64,000 nucleotides of DNA from Peribacillus frigoritolerans (GTDB taxonomy: Bacteria > Bacillota > Bacilli > Bacillales > DSM-1321). The stretch lies in the NCBI RefSeq assembly GCF_001636405.1, contig NZ_KV440950.1, positions 1,635,712 to 1,699,711 of the forward strand. The letters run 5' to 3'. The position numbers and the translations under genes were made by a program. Below are positions 51,719 to 60,394 of the stretch, piece by piece (position 1 is the first letter of the stretch; the number at the start of each line of letters is the position of its first letter). Under the pieces are notes generated by a model. It searched no databases. It was given only the letters and a program-made list of their open reading frames with translations, and had not been told where the DNA came from.

Positions 51719-51770
51719 TCACGAGTAAAAGCCCAAAACTCACGAGTATTTGTTCCAAACTCATGAGGGC
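51719..51770 (+). repeat. 21-bp TCACGAGTAAA repeat, three units
   Basis: TCACGAGTAAA at 51719, TCACGAGTATT at 51740 and TCATGAGGGCG at 51761, 21 bp apart, preceded by AAAC in each case. Shortest array of the family; the third unit is decayed. Confidence 0.85.
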
Positions 51771-51945
51771 GGGACTTATGAAAAGCAAAATGCAGTAAAC
51801 CATCTTTCCACTGAATTTATATAAGATGAAGGAAAGAAAAAGCGTTGTTTTTGATATGGAATCCGTTTTTTATAGTTTCATAGACTGAAAATTTGTATAA
51901 TGGGTGAGATGGATTTAATTGAATGTACATATAGGAGGGGCATGG

Positions 51946-52761
51946 ATGAGTAAGCTTAATGGCAGGACCGTTGCTTTATTGGGGGCGCGGAAGACGGAAG
52001 AACTTAGTAAAATCGTTCAAAATCTTGGGGGAGTCCCGCTTGTTCGCCCGGCACAGGGGACGGTTTTCCTTGATGATTCCCATTTGGAAGAGGATGTCAC
52101 CCGGTTGATGGCAGGGGAGTTCGATTGGATCATTCTCACGACGGGAGTGGGGACGGAATTATTATATAAAACGGCAGTGAAGATGGAAGCGGGAGAGCGT
52201 TTCATAGAGGCTTTGCAGTCTATGAAAATTGCAGCTAGGGGCTATAAAACGGTTAATATGCTGAAAAAGCTTGGCCTGCAGCCATTAATCCGTGATGATG
52301 ATGGCAGTACGGCAGGGCTTGTTCGCAATCTGGAAGGCCATCTGCCTGGAGGTGTAAAGGTCGCTTTGCAGCTTCACGGCGATCCGGCGCCTCTTTTGAT
52401 GAATTGGCTGGATGAACAAAAAGTGGAACATAAAGAAATCCTGCCATATGAACATATAGCGCCTGAAAAAGAAACGATGCAGCAGCTGATCCAAGAAATC
52501 CTTGAAGGCAAAATCGATTCGGTTGTGTTCACGAGTGCACCCCAGCCGCGAAATTTAATGAGATTTGTCCGTGAACAAGGCGTGGAGGATAAGATAGTCG
52601 GCCTGTTTGCAACAGATGTAATTGCTCTTGCGGTCGGAAAGGTAACGGCGCAGGTGGTTATCGATGAAGGGATTGAGCGGGTCATATATCCTGAAGACCA
52701 ACGGATGGGCAGTGCAATGGTGGAGCTGGTGAAATATTATCAGGGAATGGCAAGCAGATAG
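51946..52761 (+). CDS. Uroporphyrinogen-III synthase-like protein
   Basis: A 271-residue HemD-family (U3S) protein. TVALLGARKTEELSKIVQNLGGVP opens the first lobe; DWIILTTGVGTELLYK and DSVVFTSAPQPRNLMRFV are the two lobe signatures; DVIALAVGKVTAQ is near the end. Canonical HemD sits in the hemAXCDBL operon, so this is a paralogue, next to a methyltransferase-HemD fusion, and likely belongs to sirohaem supply. GGAGGGGCATGG precedes the ATG at 51946. The next gene starts 13 bp after its stop. Confidence 0.87.
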   Translation: MSKLNGRTVALLGARKTEELSKIVQNLGGVPLVRPAQGTVFLDDSHLEEDVTRLMAGEFDWIILTTGVGTELLYKTAVKMEAGERFIEALQSMKIAARGYKTVNMLKKLGLQPLIRDDDGSTAGLVRNLEGHLPGGVKVALQLHGDPAPLLMNWLDEQKVEHKEILPYEHIAPEKETMQQLIQEILEGKIDSVVFTSAPQPRNLMRFVREQGVEDKIVGLFATDVIALAVGKVTAQVVIDEGIERVIYPEDQRMGSAMVELVKYYQGMASR

Positions 52762-52774
52762 GGGTGAGTGCGGC

Positions 52775-54220
52775 ATGACCAAGGGCAAGGTTTATTTTGT
52801 TGGTGCAGGTCCGGGTGATGAAGGCCTGATTACCGTAAAAGGCCAAAAAGAGATTGAAAAAGCGGATGTCATTTTATATGATAGATTGCTGAATCCCAAG
52901 CTGTTGGAGGCTGCCGCCTTCGATTGTGAATTGATATATTGTGGCAAGACACCTTATGCTACTGGCATCAGCCAAGGGGAAATCAATGAGCTGCTTGTTT
53001 CCAAAGCACTGGAAGGGCATCGGGTCGTCCGTTTGAAAGGCGGTGATCCTGCCGTTTTTGGAAGAGTCGGGGAGGAAGCGGAATCGTTGAAAGATGAGGG
53101 AATCCCATTCGAAGTCATTCCGGGGGTTACGTCCAGCATTGCTGCATCCATGTACGCAGGAGTTCCCGTCACACATCGGGATTACGGACGTTCCTTTGCG
53201 ATGGTGACGGGCCATGACCAAACGAAGAAGGATATAGATTGGAATGGGCTTGTGAGTATAGATACGGTTGCCTTTTATATGGGTGTGGCCAACCTTCCGT
53301 CTATCCGCAAAAATTTGATAAATCATGGAAAGCCGGGGAATACACCGGCACTCGTCATTCAATGGGGCACTTATGGAAGACAGGAAAGTGTCGAGGGGAC
53401 CTTGGATGATATCGTCGAACGGGTACGTGGAAGGTCGCTTGGCAATCCTGCAATCACCTTGGTCGGGGATATCATTTCATTAAGGGGAAAACTGCAATGG
53501 TTCGAAAGGAAGCCGCTTTATGGACAACGGTTTTTAGTGGCCCGGACGGGGACGGCAAAGAGTCCCTTGGCGGAAGCCCTGTATGAACTTGGCGGGGAAG
53601 TCATCGAGTTTCCTAAATGGAATGCGGAAAAAGTGAAAATAGAAGAAAGTCAGCTGCTCGCTTTTCTTTCATATGATCGAATTCTCTTCACTTCGCCTGA
53701 AAGTGTCCATGGATTCTTGGATTCACTCACTGAACAAGCTATTGATTTCCGCCGGATTTCTTCTAAACTATATGTGTTATCAAGGAAATCGAAAAAGGCT
53801 TTGCAGCAACGGGGTCTGACGGCCGAGCTCAAATCCGGGATGCCGGAAGCCGGAACACTGTTAGTTGTTGGAGATCGAAACAGGGATCTTAGAGATCCGG
53901 CACATGGGGACGGAGACTATATTCAATCAATCGCTAAATTTGTCGATGAAAGATTCCTTGAAATCTTTCCGAGAATGCTTGATGGGAAACCTGTAGGAAC
54001 GGTACTATTTTCAAACCGGCATTCAGTCGATATGCTGATGCAATATGGGAACAAGGCAAACGTGGATGTTGAAGCGCTGCTAAAACAAGCCTCCATCGGG
54101 GTGATCGGGGAAAGTACCGGCAATAGACTTCAAGACTATGGATTTACATCTGATATGATGCCGAAAGAACCGTCTGCCGAACAATTGGTGGATTTGATCG
54201 TGAATAGGAATGTTTTTTAG
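52775..54220 (+). CDS. Uroporphyrinogen-III C-methyltransferase fused to a HemD-like domain
   Basis: A 481-residue bifunctional protein. Residues 1-240 are SAM-dependent uroporphyrinogen methylase: VYFVGAGPGDEGLITVKG, VILYDRLLNP, VRLKGGDPAVFGR, EVIPGVTSSIAA and TPALVIQWGTYGRQ. From about residue 245 a U3S-like domain follows (GQRFLVARTGTAKSPLAEALYELGG). Length and order match B. subtilis NasF. It makes precorrin-2 for sirohaem. No nitrite or sulfite reductase gene is next to it here. GGGGTGAGTGCGGC precedes the ATG. Forms an operon with the HemD-like gene upstream. Confidence 0.9.
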   Translation: MTKGKVYFVGAGPGDEGLITVKGQKEIEKADVILYDRLLNPKLLEAAAFDCELIYCGKTPYATGISQGEINELLVSKALEGHRVVRLKGGDPAVFGRVGEEAESLKDEGIPFEVIPGVTSSIAASMYAGVPVTHRDYGRSFAMVTGHDQTKKDIDWNGLVSIDTVAFYMGVANLPSIRKNLINHGKPGNTPALVIQWGTYGRQESVEGTLDDIVERVRGRSLGNPAITLVGDIISLRGKLQWFERKPLYGQRFLVARTGTAKSPLAEALYELGGEVIEFPKWNAEKVKIEESQLLAFLSYDRILFTSPESVHGFLDSLTEQAIDFRRISSKLYVLSRKSKKALQQRGLTAELKSGMPEAGTLLVVGDRNRDLRDPAHGDGDYIQSIAKFVDERFLEIFPRMLDGKPVGTVLFSNRHSVDMLMQYGNKANVDVEALLKQASIGVIGESTGNRLQDYGFTSDMMPKEPSAEQLVDLIVNRNVF

Positions 54221-54405
54221 GCTCTGATAAAAACAGAGTCTATTTCCTTTGGGGGGCTTCGTTATTCACCCTCTATTAATATTGTGGGCGTTCAGTGTTA
54301 GGGCCAATCGTGTTATCATTTAATTACGGGACATCACGGAGTACGAAAAGCCCTCACTTACTGCTTTTATTGGCCGGAATTCATTCAAGGACAGAAGGTG
54401 ACTTC

Positions 54406-54561
54406 ATGTTTAATATTGGCGATATTTTATGGCAATTATTCTACCTTGCCCTACTTGTTCTGTTATTCGTTATGGTTGTGAAGGCGGTCCGTTTCTTTAT
54501 AAAGCATATGACAAAAATGAATAACCTGGATAATAAAGAGATGAATTACATGAACGATTGA
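54406..54561 (+). CDS. DUF4083 family small membrane protein
   Basis: A 51-residue protein: MFNIGDILWQLFYLALLVLL, one membrane helix with a short basic tail containing KMNNLDNKEMN. The N-terminus MFNIGDILFQLF-like is typical of DUF4083. AGAAGGTGACTTC precedes the ATG; the open frame upstream is not supported. Unknown function. Confidence 0.75.
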   Translation: MFNIGDILWQLFYLALLVLLFVMVVKAVRFFIKHMTKMNNLDNKEMNYMND

Positions 54562-54718
54562 AAAAGAAGGATGAATGAAGGCAAGGCAGGGGGAGTTAAA
54601 GGATTTGGACGAATTCACCAAATTTACACTCAATTTTGAGGAGTAAGGAATAAAAGTCTTTTATTCCTTCACAGATTGGGTATTATATATACGTGACTTT
54701 TCCAGGGAGGCGAAGTAA

Positions 54719-55132
54719 ATGAAACGGACATGGGAATACGCATTAAGTATCATAGGCGTGAGTATCGCTGCGATTTTTTTAATCGTGACGATCATATCGG
54801 CCGTCTATCTCAACAGTATCGATTTGAAAGAAATGGTGGACAACTCATTAATGACAGATTCTCAGGAGTTTTCCTCATCTGAGATAGATATGTCAGTCAA
54901 ATTTTTCATGGGCTTATTATGGGCTGGGATCATATCTCTGTTCATTGCCTTGGCAGGCGGTTTGATCGCTATCTTTCTATTAAAGGGCGGCAAGGCGAAG
55001 GGAGCCGGAATCTTATTGATCATTACGGGCATTCTGACGATTTTTCATGTTTGGCCGCTTATCTTCTTCATCATACCGGGTATCATGTGCCTTGTAAGGA
55101 AGCCGAGAGAAACGGTGGAAGTGATCGAATGA
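54719..55132 (+). CDS. DUF4064 domain membrane protein
   Basis: A 137-residue protein with three to four membrane helices and the DUF4064 pattern: an N-terminal KRTWEYALSIIGVSIAAIF helix, a short extracellular segment with SLMTDSQEFSSSEID, then helices around GLLWAGIISLFIALAGGLIAIFLLK and GILLIITGILTIFHVWPLIFFIIPGIMCLVRK. GGGAGGCGAAGTAA precedes the ATG. It is alone, with its own terminator. Unknown function; relatives are common in Bacillaceae. Confidence 0.85.
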   Translation: MKRTWEYALSIIGVSIAAIFLIVTIISAVYLNSIDLKEMVDNSLMTDSQEFSSSEIDMSVKFFMGLLWAGIISLFIALAGGLIAIFLLKGGKAKGAGILLIITGILTIFHVWPLIFFIIPGIMCLVRKPRETVEVIE

Positions 55133-55166
55133 TCCGGCATCATACATAGTTTTGAGATTTGAAAAC

Positions 55167-55204
55167 AAAGGAGCTTTCCCGATAATGCGGGTAAGCTCCT
55201 TTTA
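55167..55204 (+). terminator. Terminator of the DUF4064 gene
   Basis: AAAGGAGCTT / AAGCTCCTTTT with an additional inner CCCG/CGGG pairing. Confidence 0.88.
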
Positions 55205-55311
55205 TGCTGCAAGGATATTTGAGGAGGAAATACCCTATTATACCTGAAATCACCAGTCTATCATGTTACTATTATTATAGATTTAAATATAAATAGACTG
55301 GAGTTCGATCG

Positions 55312-57192
55312 ATGAAGATACCTTTAATGAAGATTGGGGCTTTGACCTGTTTAACACTCGGTTTGTTCAATGGACAGGCTTTTGCGGAGTCTGGAATAAC
55401 CAATGCGTGTTCATCATTCGGTGAGGTTCAACCCAATGAAAATCCTTCACATAAGCAGATCAATTGCTTACTGACGAATGCGGCAATAGAGGCTGAAATC
55501 CCCCCTGAAGTGGTAAAAGCGGTGGCTACGCAGGAAAACGGGGATTGGAGGCAATTTAATGAGGATGGTAAACCGATTATATCCGACGATGGCGGCATCG
55601 GTCTAATGCAGCTTACCAATAAAAGTGGGTATGACCAGAAAAAGCTGGAAAATGATATAGTCTACAATATCGGGGCAGGCGTCGAGGTCCTGAGTGGCAT
55701 GTATTCAAGAAGGGATTTACCCAAGATCAAAGGTGCAGGGCGCAGGGGCATCGAAAATTGGTATTTCCCTGTCATGGCTTACAATGGGACAAAACCGGTG
55801 AACAGTCCTCTTTACCAGGAAAACGGGAAAATAAATGTGAATGCGTACCAAGAGGAAGTTTTTGCTGAGATAGAAAACCAAAGTTATTTGAATGATACGA
55901 AACTGGCAAAATATCCATTCAAAACTTCTGACTTTCAATATGATCGGAACAGCACGGAAAATATCGTCTTTAAAAATCTTGAATACACCCTGACAGATCA
56001 AACGCATGACTCTGTTTATTGGTTCAGGGCAGGAGACAAAGTGGTGACGACATCGAGCGCGAATATCAGGAAAGATATAACCACTACGGAAGGTGCAGTA
56101 ACTGTTCCGCCAAATAAAAGCTTGATCATTACAGGGGATTTTGACTATCACGAGTCTAAGGGAAATAAATTTGTCTTTTACCCCGTACAAACGGCAGACA
56201 AGAGTATTAAGGGGTATGTTTCATCAGCTTACATCTCCAATCGGCCACCGATTGTCAAGGATACGAATAAGCCTGTGATTTCAGGGACTGCCGGTAAATC
56301 AATTCCATTCAACTCAACTTTCAATCCTAAAACCGGCGTAAAGGCGAAGGATGATAAAGATGGTGACTTAACGAATGTCATCCGAGTTGAAGGTAAGGTC
56401 GATACCAAGAAAGTGGGCACCTATAATTTGACTTATACGGTAGCTGACAAAGCTGGGAATGTTTCCAAGGTCACAAGGAAAATAACCGTTTATGATCAAG
56501 TCAAGCCTGTGATTTCAGGTGCCGGGAACAAAACCATCAAACTTAATTCTTCATTCAATCCAAAAACAAACGTGAGTGCGAAGGATAATGCCGATGGAAA
56601 TTTGACTAGTAAAATCAAAGTGACGGGTACAGTCAATACGAAGAAAAAGGGGACCTATACATTAAAGTATGCGGTCACAGATTCATCGAAAAATGCGGCG
56701 ACAGTCACAAGAAAGATCACGATAGATGGCACCAAGCCAGTCATCTCGGGAGCCAATAGTAAAACCGTTGGCTATTATTCGACATTCAGCCCTAAATCGG
56801 GCGTATCAGCGAAAGATAACCTGGATGGCAACATGACAAGTAAAATAAAGGTGACAGGTACGGTGAATACAAAGAAAAAAGGTACGTATACATTAAAGTA
56901 TACAATCACTGATTCATCGAAAAATACTGCAACAGTCACAAGAAAGATCACGGTAGACAGCACAAAGCCGGTCATTTCCGGTGCCAAGAGCAAAACCATT
57001 GCCTATAACTCGACATTCAATCCTAAATCAGGTGTATCCGCAAAAGATAATCTTGATGGAAGCTTAACAAGTAAGATCAAAATAACAGGGACTGTGAATA
57101 CGAAGAAAAAAGGCACCTATACATTGACTTACACAGTTACGGATAAATCGAAGAACAAGGCGGAAGTAAAAAGGGAAATCACCGTTAAATAG
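55312..57192 (+). CDS. Secreted lytic-transglycosylase-like protein with Ig-like repeats
   Basis: A 626-residue extracellular protein. Signal peptide 1-25 (cleavage after AFA). An SLT-type domain spans about 45-200: the catalytic glutamate is Glu75 in ATQENGDWR, with GGIGLMQLT at 93-101 and VMAYNGT later. An SH3-like region lies at about 245-310 (SSANIRKDI, VSSAYISN). Four DUF5011/Ig-like repeats of 77-78 residues start at 320, 398, 475 and 552, each opening KPVISG and including DGxxTSKIKVTGTVNTKKKGTY. No LPXTG or S-layer motif, so it is presumably secreted to act on the wall. Promoter not identified. Confidence 0.88.
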   Translation: MKIPLMKIGALTCLTLGLFNGQAFAESGITNACSSFGEVQPNENPSHKQINCLLTNAAIEAEIPPEVVKAVATQENGDWRQFNEDGKPIISDDGGIGLMQLTNKSGYDQKKLENDIVYNIGAGVEVLSGMYSRRDLPKIKGAGRRGIENWYFPVMAYNGTKPVNSPLYQENGKINVNAYQEEVFAEIENQSYLNDTKLAKYPFKTSDFQYDRNSTENIVFKNLEYTLTDQTHDSVYWFRAGDKVVTTSSANIRKDITTTEGAVTVPPNKSLIITGDFDYHESKGNKFVFYPVQTADKSIKGYVSSAYISNRPPIVKDTNKPVISGTAGKSIPFNSTFNPKTGVKAKDDKDGDLTNVIRVEGKVDTKKVGTYNLTYTVADKAGNVSKVTRKITVYDQVKPVISGAGNKTIKLNSSFNPKTNVSAKDNADGNLTSKIKVTGTVNTKKKGTYTLKYAVTDSSKNAATVTRKITIDGTKPVISGANSKTVGYYSTFSPKSGVSAKDNLDGNMTSKIKVTGTVNTKKKGTYTLKYTITDSSKNTATVTRKITVDSTKPVISGAKSKTIAYNSTFNPKSGVSAKDNLDGSLTSKIKITGTVNTKKKGTYTLTYTVTDKSKNKAEVKREITVK

Positions 57193-57201
57193 AAGGCCAA
57201 C

Positions 57202-57232
57202 AAGGATTCCCTGAATAGGGGAATCCTTTTTT
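57202..57232 (+). terminator. Terminator of the transglycosylase-like gene
   Basis: AAGGATTCC / GGAATCCTTTTTT hairpin. Confidence 0.88.
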
Positions 57233-57368
57233 GATGCCTGAATTTGTTTGGCTGAAAGATAGGCATATATAATAGTAGAAAGTGTCCCCCAAGGGTGGAG
57301 TCGGTATTGATAAAAATGTTATAATTGTAAAAACATGTAATCGCAAGTGGTCTGAAGGGGGATTGTTT

Positions 57369-57656
57369 ATGGGCAAAGAACACGGACATGTGAACTGGAT
57401 GGATCAGATTTTCAAGGAATATGAAAGAGAAGGCGGGCTGAAGAATAATCCTGGCTTTGGTAAACCGCTTCCGGAGTCGGCGCTTTCGGGAAATATATAC
57501 GACAACTTCTTGACGAAAGCCAAGGATGCCGGCTTCCTTCCGCTGTGGATAAAATGGCAAAAAGAAATTCGCGAAGAGCTAGCCGAATTGGTTCGATTGA
57601 AAAAAATGAATGGAACTGAATCTGAATTAATGAAACGAATGGGTGAAATAAAGTGA
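57369..57656 (+). CDS. DUF1992 (DnaJC28-like) domain protein
   Basis: A 95-residue protein: WMDQIFKEYEREGGLKNNPGFGKPLP and DNFLTKAKDAGFLPLWIKWQKEIREE are the DUF1992 signature, shared with the conserved domain of eukaryotic DNAJC28. No J domain is present. The ATG at 57369 follows AAGGGGGATTGTTT. Unknown function. Some 190 bp later comes lepB on the same strand. Confidence 0.88.
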   Translation: MGKEHGHVNWMDQIFKEYEREGGLKNNPGFGKPLPESALSGNIYDNFLTKAKDAGFLPLWIKWQKEIREELAELVRLKKMNGTESELMKRMGEIK

Positions 57657-57847
57657 GAAAGTCCGTACATATAATGCGATTTGTCCAACCAAAATGCAGC
57701 GCAGGGAAATAGAGTTGGAAAGCATGGAAATCCAGTATGAAAAATGGAAGTAAATGATAATGTGTAAAATGTGGGTATTTGTATGACGTGATCATGAAAG
57801 GATTATGTTATAATGGCATGAATAAAAAACAGAGAGAGGGACTTCGA

Positions 57848-58399
57848 TTGGAAAAAAGAAAAGAAGTTTTTTCATGGATAAAAGCGATATTGATTGCAGT
57901 CATTCTAGCTTTTTTAATTCGAACGTATATTTTTGCACCGATTGTCGTGGATGGTGAGTCAATGATGCCGACTCTGCAAGACCACGAAAGAATTGTTCTT
58001 ACCAAGTTTGGAACGAATATCGATAATATAGACCGGTTTGATATTGTCGTATTTCATGCAACGGTAGATAAAGATTATATAAAAAGGGTTATCGGTCTGC
58101 CAGGTGACCATATTGAATATAAAGACGATACGCTTTATATTAATGGGAAAGTTTATGAAGAACCATACTTGGACAAATATAAGAATCAGATGGCATCAGG
58201 AGTGCCGCTGACTGAATCCTTCAAGCTCGAAGATATTACAGGCAGCATGACAGTGCCGGAAGGCCAGTTGTTCCTTATGGGGGACAATCGCCAAAACAGT
58301 TTGGATAGCCGTGAAATTGGCACGATTTCCGACGAAGAAATCGTGGGCAAGGCAAATCTAGTGTATTGGCCGATCAATGAAATAAAGATTGTGAAATAA
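57848..58399 (+). CDS. lepB: Type I signal peptidase
   Basis: Signal peptidase I removes signal peptides from secreted proteins. 183 residues, one N-terminal membrane anchor (IKAILIAVILAFLIRTYIF). Ser38 in VDGESMMPTL is the nucleophile, Lys79 in DYIKRVIGLPGD the general base, and FLMGDNRQNSLDSREIG is box E. The single anchor and length are those of the SipS/SipT type. I chose the TTG at 57848 after AGAGAGGG; the upstream ATGs have no site. The secreted transglycosylase-like protein upstream would be one client. Confidence 0.93.
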   Translation: MEKRKEVFSWIKAILIAVILAFLIRTYIFAPIVVDGESMMPTLQDHERIVLTKFGTNIDNIDRFDIVVFHATVDKDYIKRVIGLPGDHIEYKDDTLYINGKVYEEPYLDKYKNQMASGVPLTESFKLEDITGSMTVPEGQLFLMGDNRQNSLDSREIGTISDEEIVGKANLVYWPINEIKIVK

Positions 58400-58403
58400 G
58401 AAG

Positions 58404-58432
58404 AAGCGGACTCAGGTATCGAGTCCGCTTTT
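58404..58432 (+). terminator. Terminator of the signal peptidase gene
   Basis: AAGCGGACTC / GAGTCCGCTTTTA hairpin. Confidence 0.88.
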
Positions 58433-58570
58433 ATTGTTGCCGATTTTCATCCTTAATGAGGAAACTGCCATACAGGTATTTCAACAAAAAACGTGTCCAT
58501 TCTTCTTTTTTTCTATTTTTTTTGTGAAAATCAACTCATTTGGGTTAAATTAGGTTATCCTATTAAAAAG

Positions 58571-58614
58571 AAGTAATCACGTTACCCAGGCCCGCATAAG
58601 AAAATGGATTACTT
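58571..58614 (+). promoter_or_regulatory. Inverted repeat in the DedA leader
   Basis: AAGTAATC (58571-58578) and GATTACTT (58607-58614) are perfect arms around a 28-nt GC-richer loop with GTTACCCAGGCCCGC, some 30 bp before the DedA start. It could be a leader RNA structure, but it matches no riboswitch class I can name and has no T-run. Confidence 0.4.
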
Positions 58615-58645
58615 TAATAAAGGGTGCTGAGATGGAGTACTTTAG

Positions 58646-59131
58646 ATGGATATAGTAAAAGATTTAATATCAAACTATGGTTATTTTGCGATATATGGAT
58701 TGTTGGCGATTGGGATTATTGGCTTGCCGGTACCTGATGAGTTCATGATGACTTTTGTCGGCTATTTGTCATCCATTTCCGTTTTGAATGTCCAGGGGGC
58801 ATTCCTTGTCAGTTTCCTTGGCTCGATATCCGGGATGCTTGTCAGTTATTTCATCGGGAAAAAGGTGGGGAAGCCTTTTTTGAGGAAGCATGGCAAGTGG
58901 ATCAAAATGACCCCCGCGAGGTTGGAAAAATTGGAGAAATGGTTCAATAAATACGGTCCATGGACGATTATCATCGCCTATTTCATTCCAGGAGTCCGTC
59001 ACTTCGCCAGTTACATTTCCGGTATGAATGGAATGGGGAAACGAAAGTATTTTATCTTTGCAGGAGCAGGGGCATTCAGCTGGTGTTTGGTATTTACGAC
59101 TTTTGGCTATTTCATCGGTGTGTTAACTTAA
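58646..59131 (+). CDS. DedA family membrane protein
   Basis: A 161-residue DedA protein with four to five helices or re-entrant loops. GIIGLPVPDEFMMTFVGYLSS, FLGSISGMLVSYFIGKKVGKPFL and YFIPGVRHFASYISGMNGMGKRKYFIFAGAGAFSW contain the conserved proline, acidic and arginine residues. DedA proteins include polyprenyl-phosphate and lipid flippases. It is shorter than the ~200-residue norm, lacking the C-terminal extension, like B. subtilis YbfM. The start has only a weak upstream GAGTAC/GATGG. Terminator downstream. Confidence 0.88.
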   Translation: MDIVKDLISNYGYFAIYGLLAIGIIGLPVPDEFMMTFVGYLSSISVLNVQGAFLVSFLGSISGMLVSYFIGKKVGKPFLRKHGKWIKMTPARLEKLEKWFNKYGPWTIIIAYFIPGVRHFASYISGMNGMGKRKYFIFAGAGAFSWCLVFTTFGYFIGVLT

Positions 59132-59167
59132 CTCATTACAACTTACAAAAATTTCTTTATTGAATCA

Positions 59168-59204
59168 GAAAATCCCGTTTCTGAGTTTTAGAAACGGGAT
59201 TTTC
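59168..59204. terminator. Bidirectional terminator
   Basis: GAAAATCCCGTTTC / GAAACGGGATTTTC, 14-bp perfect stem, between DedA and the convergent SDR gene. Confidence 0.92.
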
Positions 59205-59218
59205 CATTTCTGCTTTAA

Positions 59219-59955
59219 TTATTGAGCGGAGTATCCGCCGTCGATGACAAGCTCGGAACCAGTTACGTATGAAGCTTCATCGGATGCTAGATAAAGCACG
59301 GCATTTGCAATATCCGCCGGCTGACCCAAACGTTGTAATGGAGTGGCCTTGATCATTTGGTTCACTAACTCTTTTGATTCTTCTAATTTTTGAGTCATCG
59401 GTGTTTCGATGGTACCAGGGAATACGGCATTGACACGGACGCCCATGCGGCCATATTGCGTTGCGGCAGCCTTGGAAATGGCACGTACGGCACCTTTTGA
59501 AGCTGAATAAGAGTTTAAGCCCATTCCGATTTGAGCTGTAAAGGAAGAAATGTTTACAACTGCGCCTTTACCTTCTTTAGCCATGTGAGGAACCACGTGT
59601 TTCATTCCAAGGAATGGTCCAAATCCATTGATGCCTAACATTAGCTGCCAATCGGCCAATGTCGTATCGTTAATGCCTTTTTCCGTTGAGATACCGGCAT
59701 TGTTTACCAAAATGTCGATTTGGCCAAATTTAGCGATAACTTCATCCGTCACCTTTTCCAACTTTCGTCTGAAGATACATCAAGTACAGTACCATGGACG
59801 TTATCAAGTTCATTCACGGCAGCTACAGCTTTTTCATTGATATCGGCAGCAATGACTTGTGCTCCTTCTTTTGTGAATAGGTCTACCATTTCCCTGCCCA
59901 TACCAGATGCTCCGCCAGTGATAATGGCTACTTTATCAGTCAATCTTCCCATCAT
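59219..59955 (-). pseudogene. SDR family oxidoreductase broken by a -1 frameshift
   Basis: Read on the minus strand, the first 68 residues (MMGRLTDKVAIITGGASGMG onward, TGGASGMG cofactor motif) run to LDVSSDESWKR and stop. The remaining 179 (VTDEVIAKFGQIDILVNNAGIS, catalytic YSASKGAVRA, VTGSELVIDGGYSAQ) continue in the next frame. One extra A in the run at 59754-59757 (TGGAAAAGG to TGGAAAAAGG) would restore a ~246-residue glucose-1-dehydrogenase-like enzyme joined as SWKKVTDEV. Everything else is intact, including the AGGAGTGATC ribosome site, so this is either a very recent mutation or a sequencing error. Confidence 0.85.
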
Positions 59956-60394
59956 GATCACTCCTGATTAGTTGTTATAACAATGAATATATATTCAAGC
60001 ATAGTTCAAAAGGTATATTATCAACGAGCAATACTATAACTCATTCAAGAATCCGTCAAGCATTTTATTTTCCGTCTTGCGAAATGCCTTTTTCTTGCTG
60101 GATAAAAATGTACTTCCCATAACCCCTGCGGGTTGAAAGCGATATCAATCTTTCAATCTTCAAAATTTGATACGTAAATGATCCAGATTTAAAATGGCTT
60201 TTACCCGTTCTATTTGAAACGTTCCACAAGTAATCTTGTAGAGGCATCTCTTGCATGTTGGGGAGCACCATATGTACAATTCTAGTGATTAAAATTAAAT
60301 ACTGCAATCTTTTTGTACTTTGAATACAAAATTTTATAACGATATTCCAATTCTAACTGTTCAGAACTTTTATGTACATAGGAGGTCACATTTT
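59956..60394. other. Gene-free stretch
   Basis: About 440 bp between the broken SDR gene and the MATE exporter. An 80-codon minus-strand frame (60065-60307) starts with TTG without a ribosome site and I do not call it. No clear repeats or regulatory motif seen. Confidence 0.4.

Noticed and set aside
60065..60307. 80-codon minus-strand frame
   Set aside because: TTG start, no ribosome site, no recognisable motif. Could be a remnant but cannot be supported.
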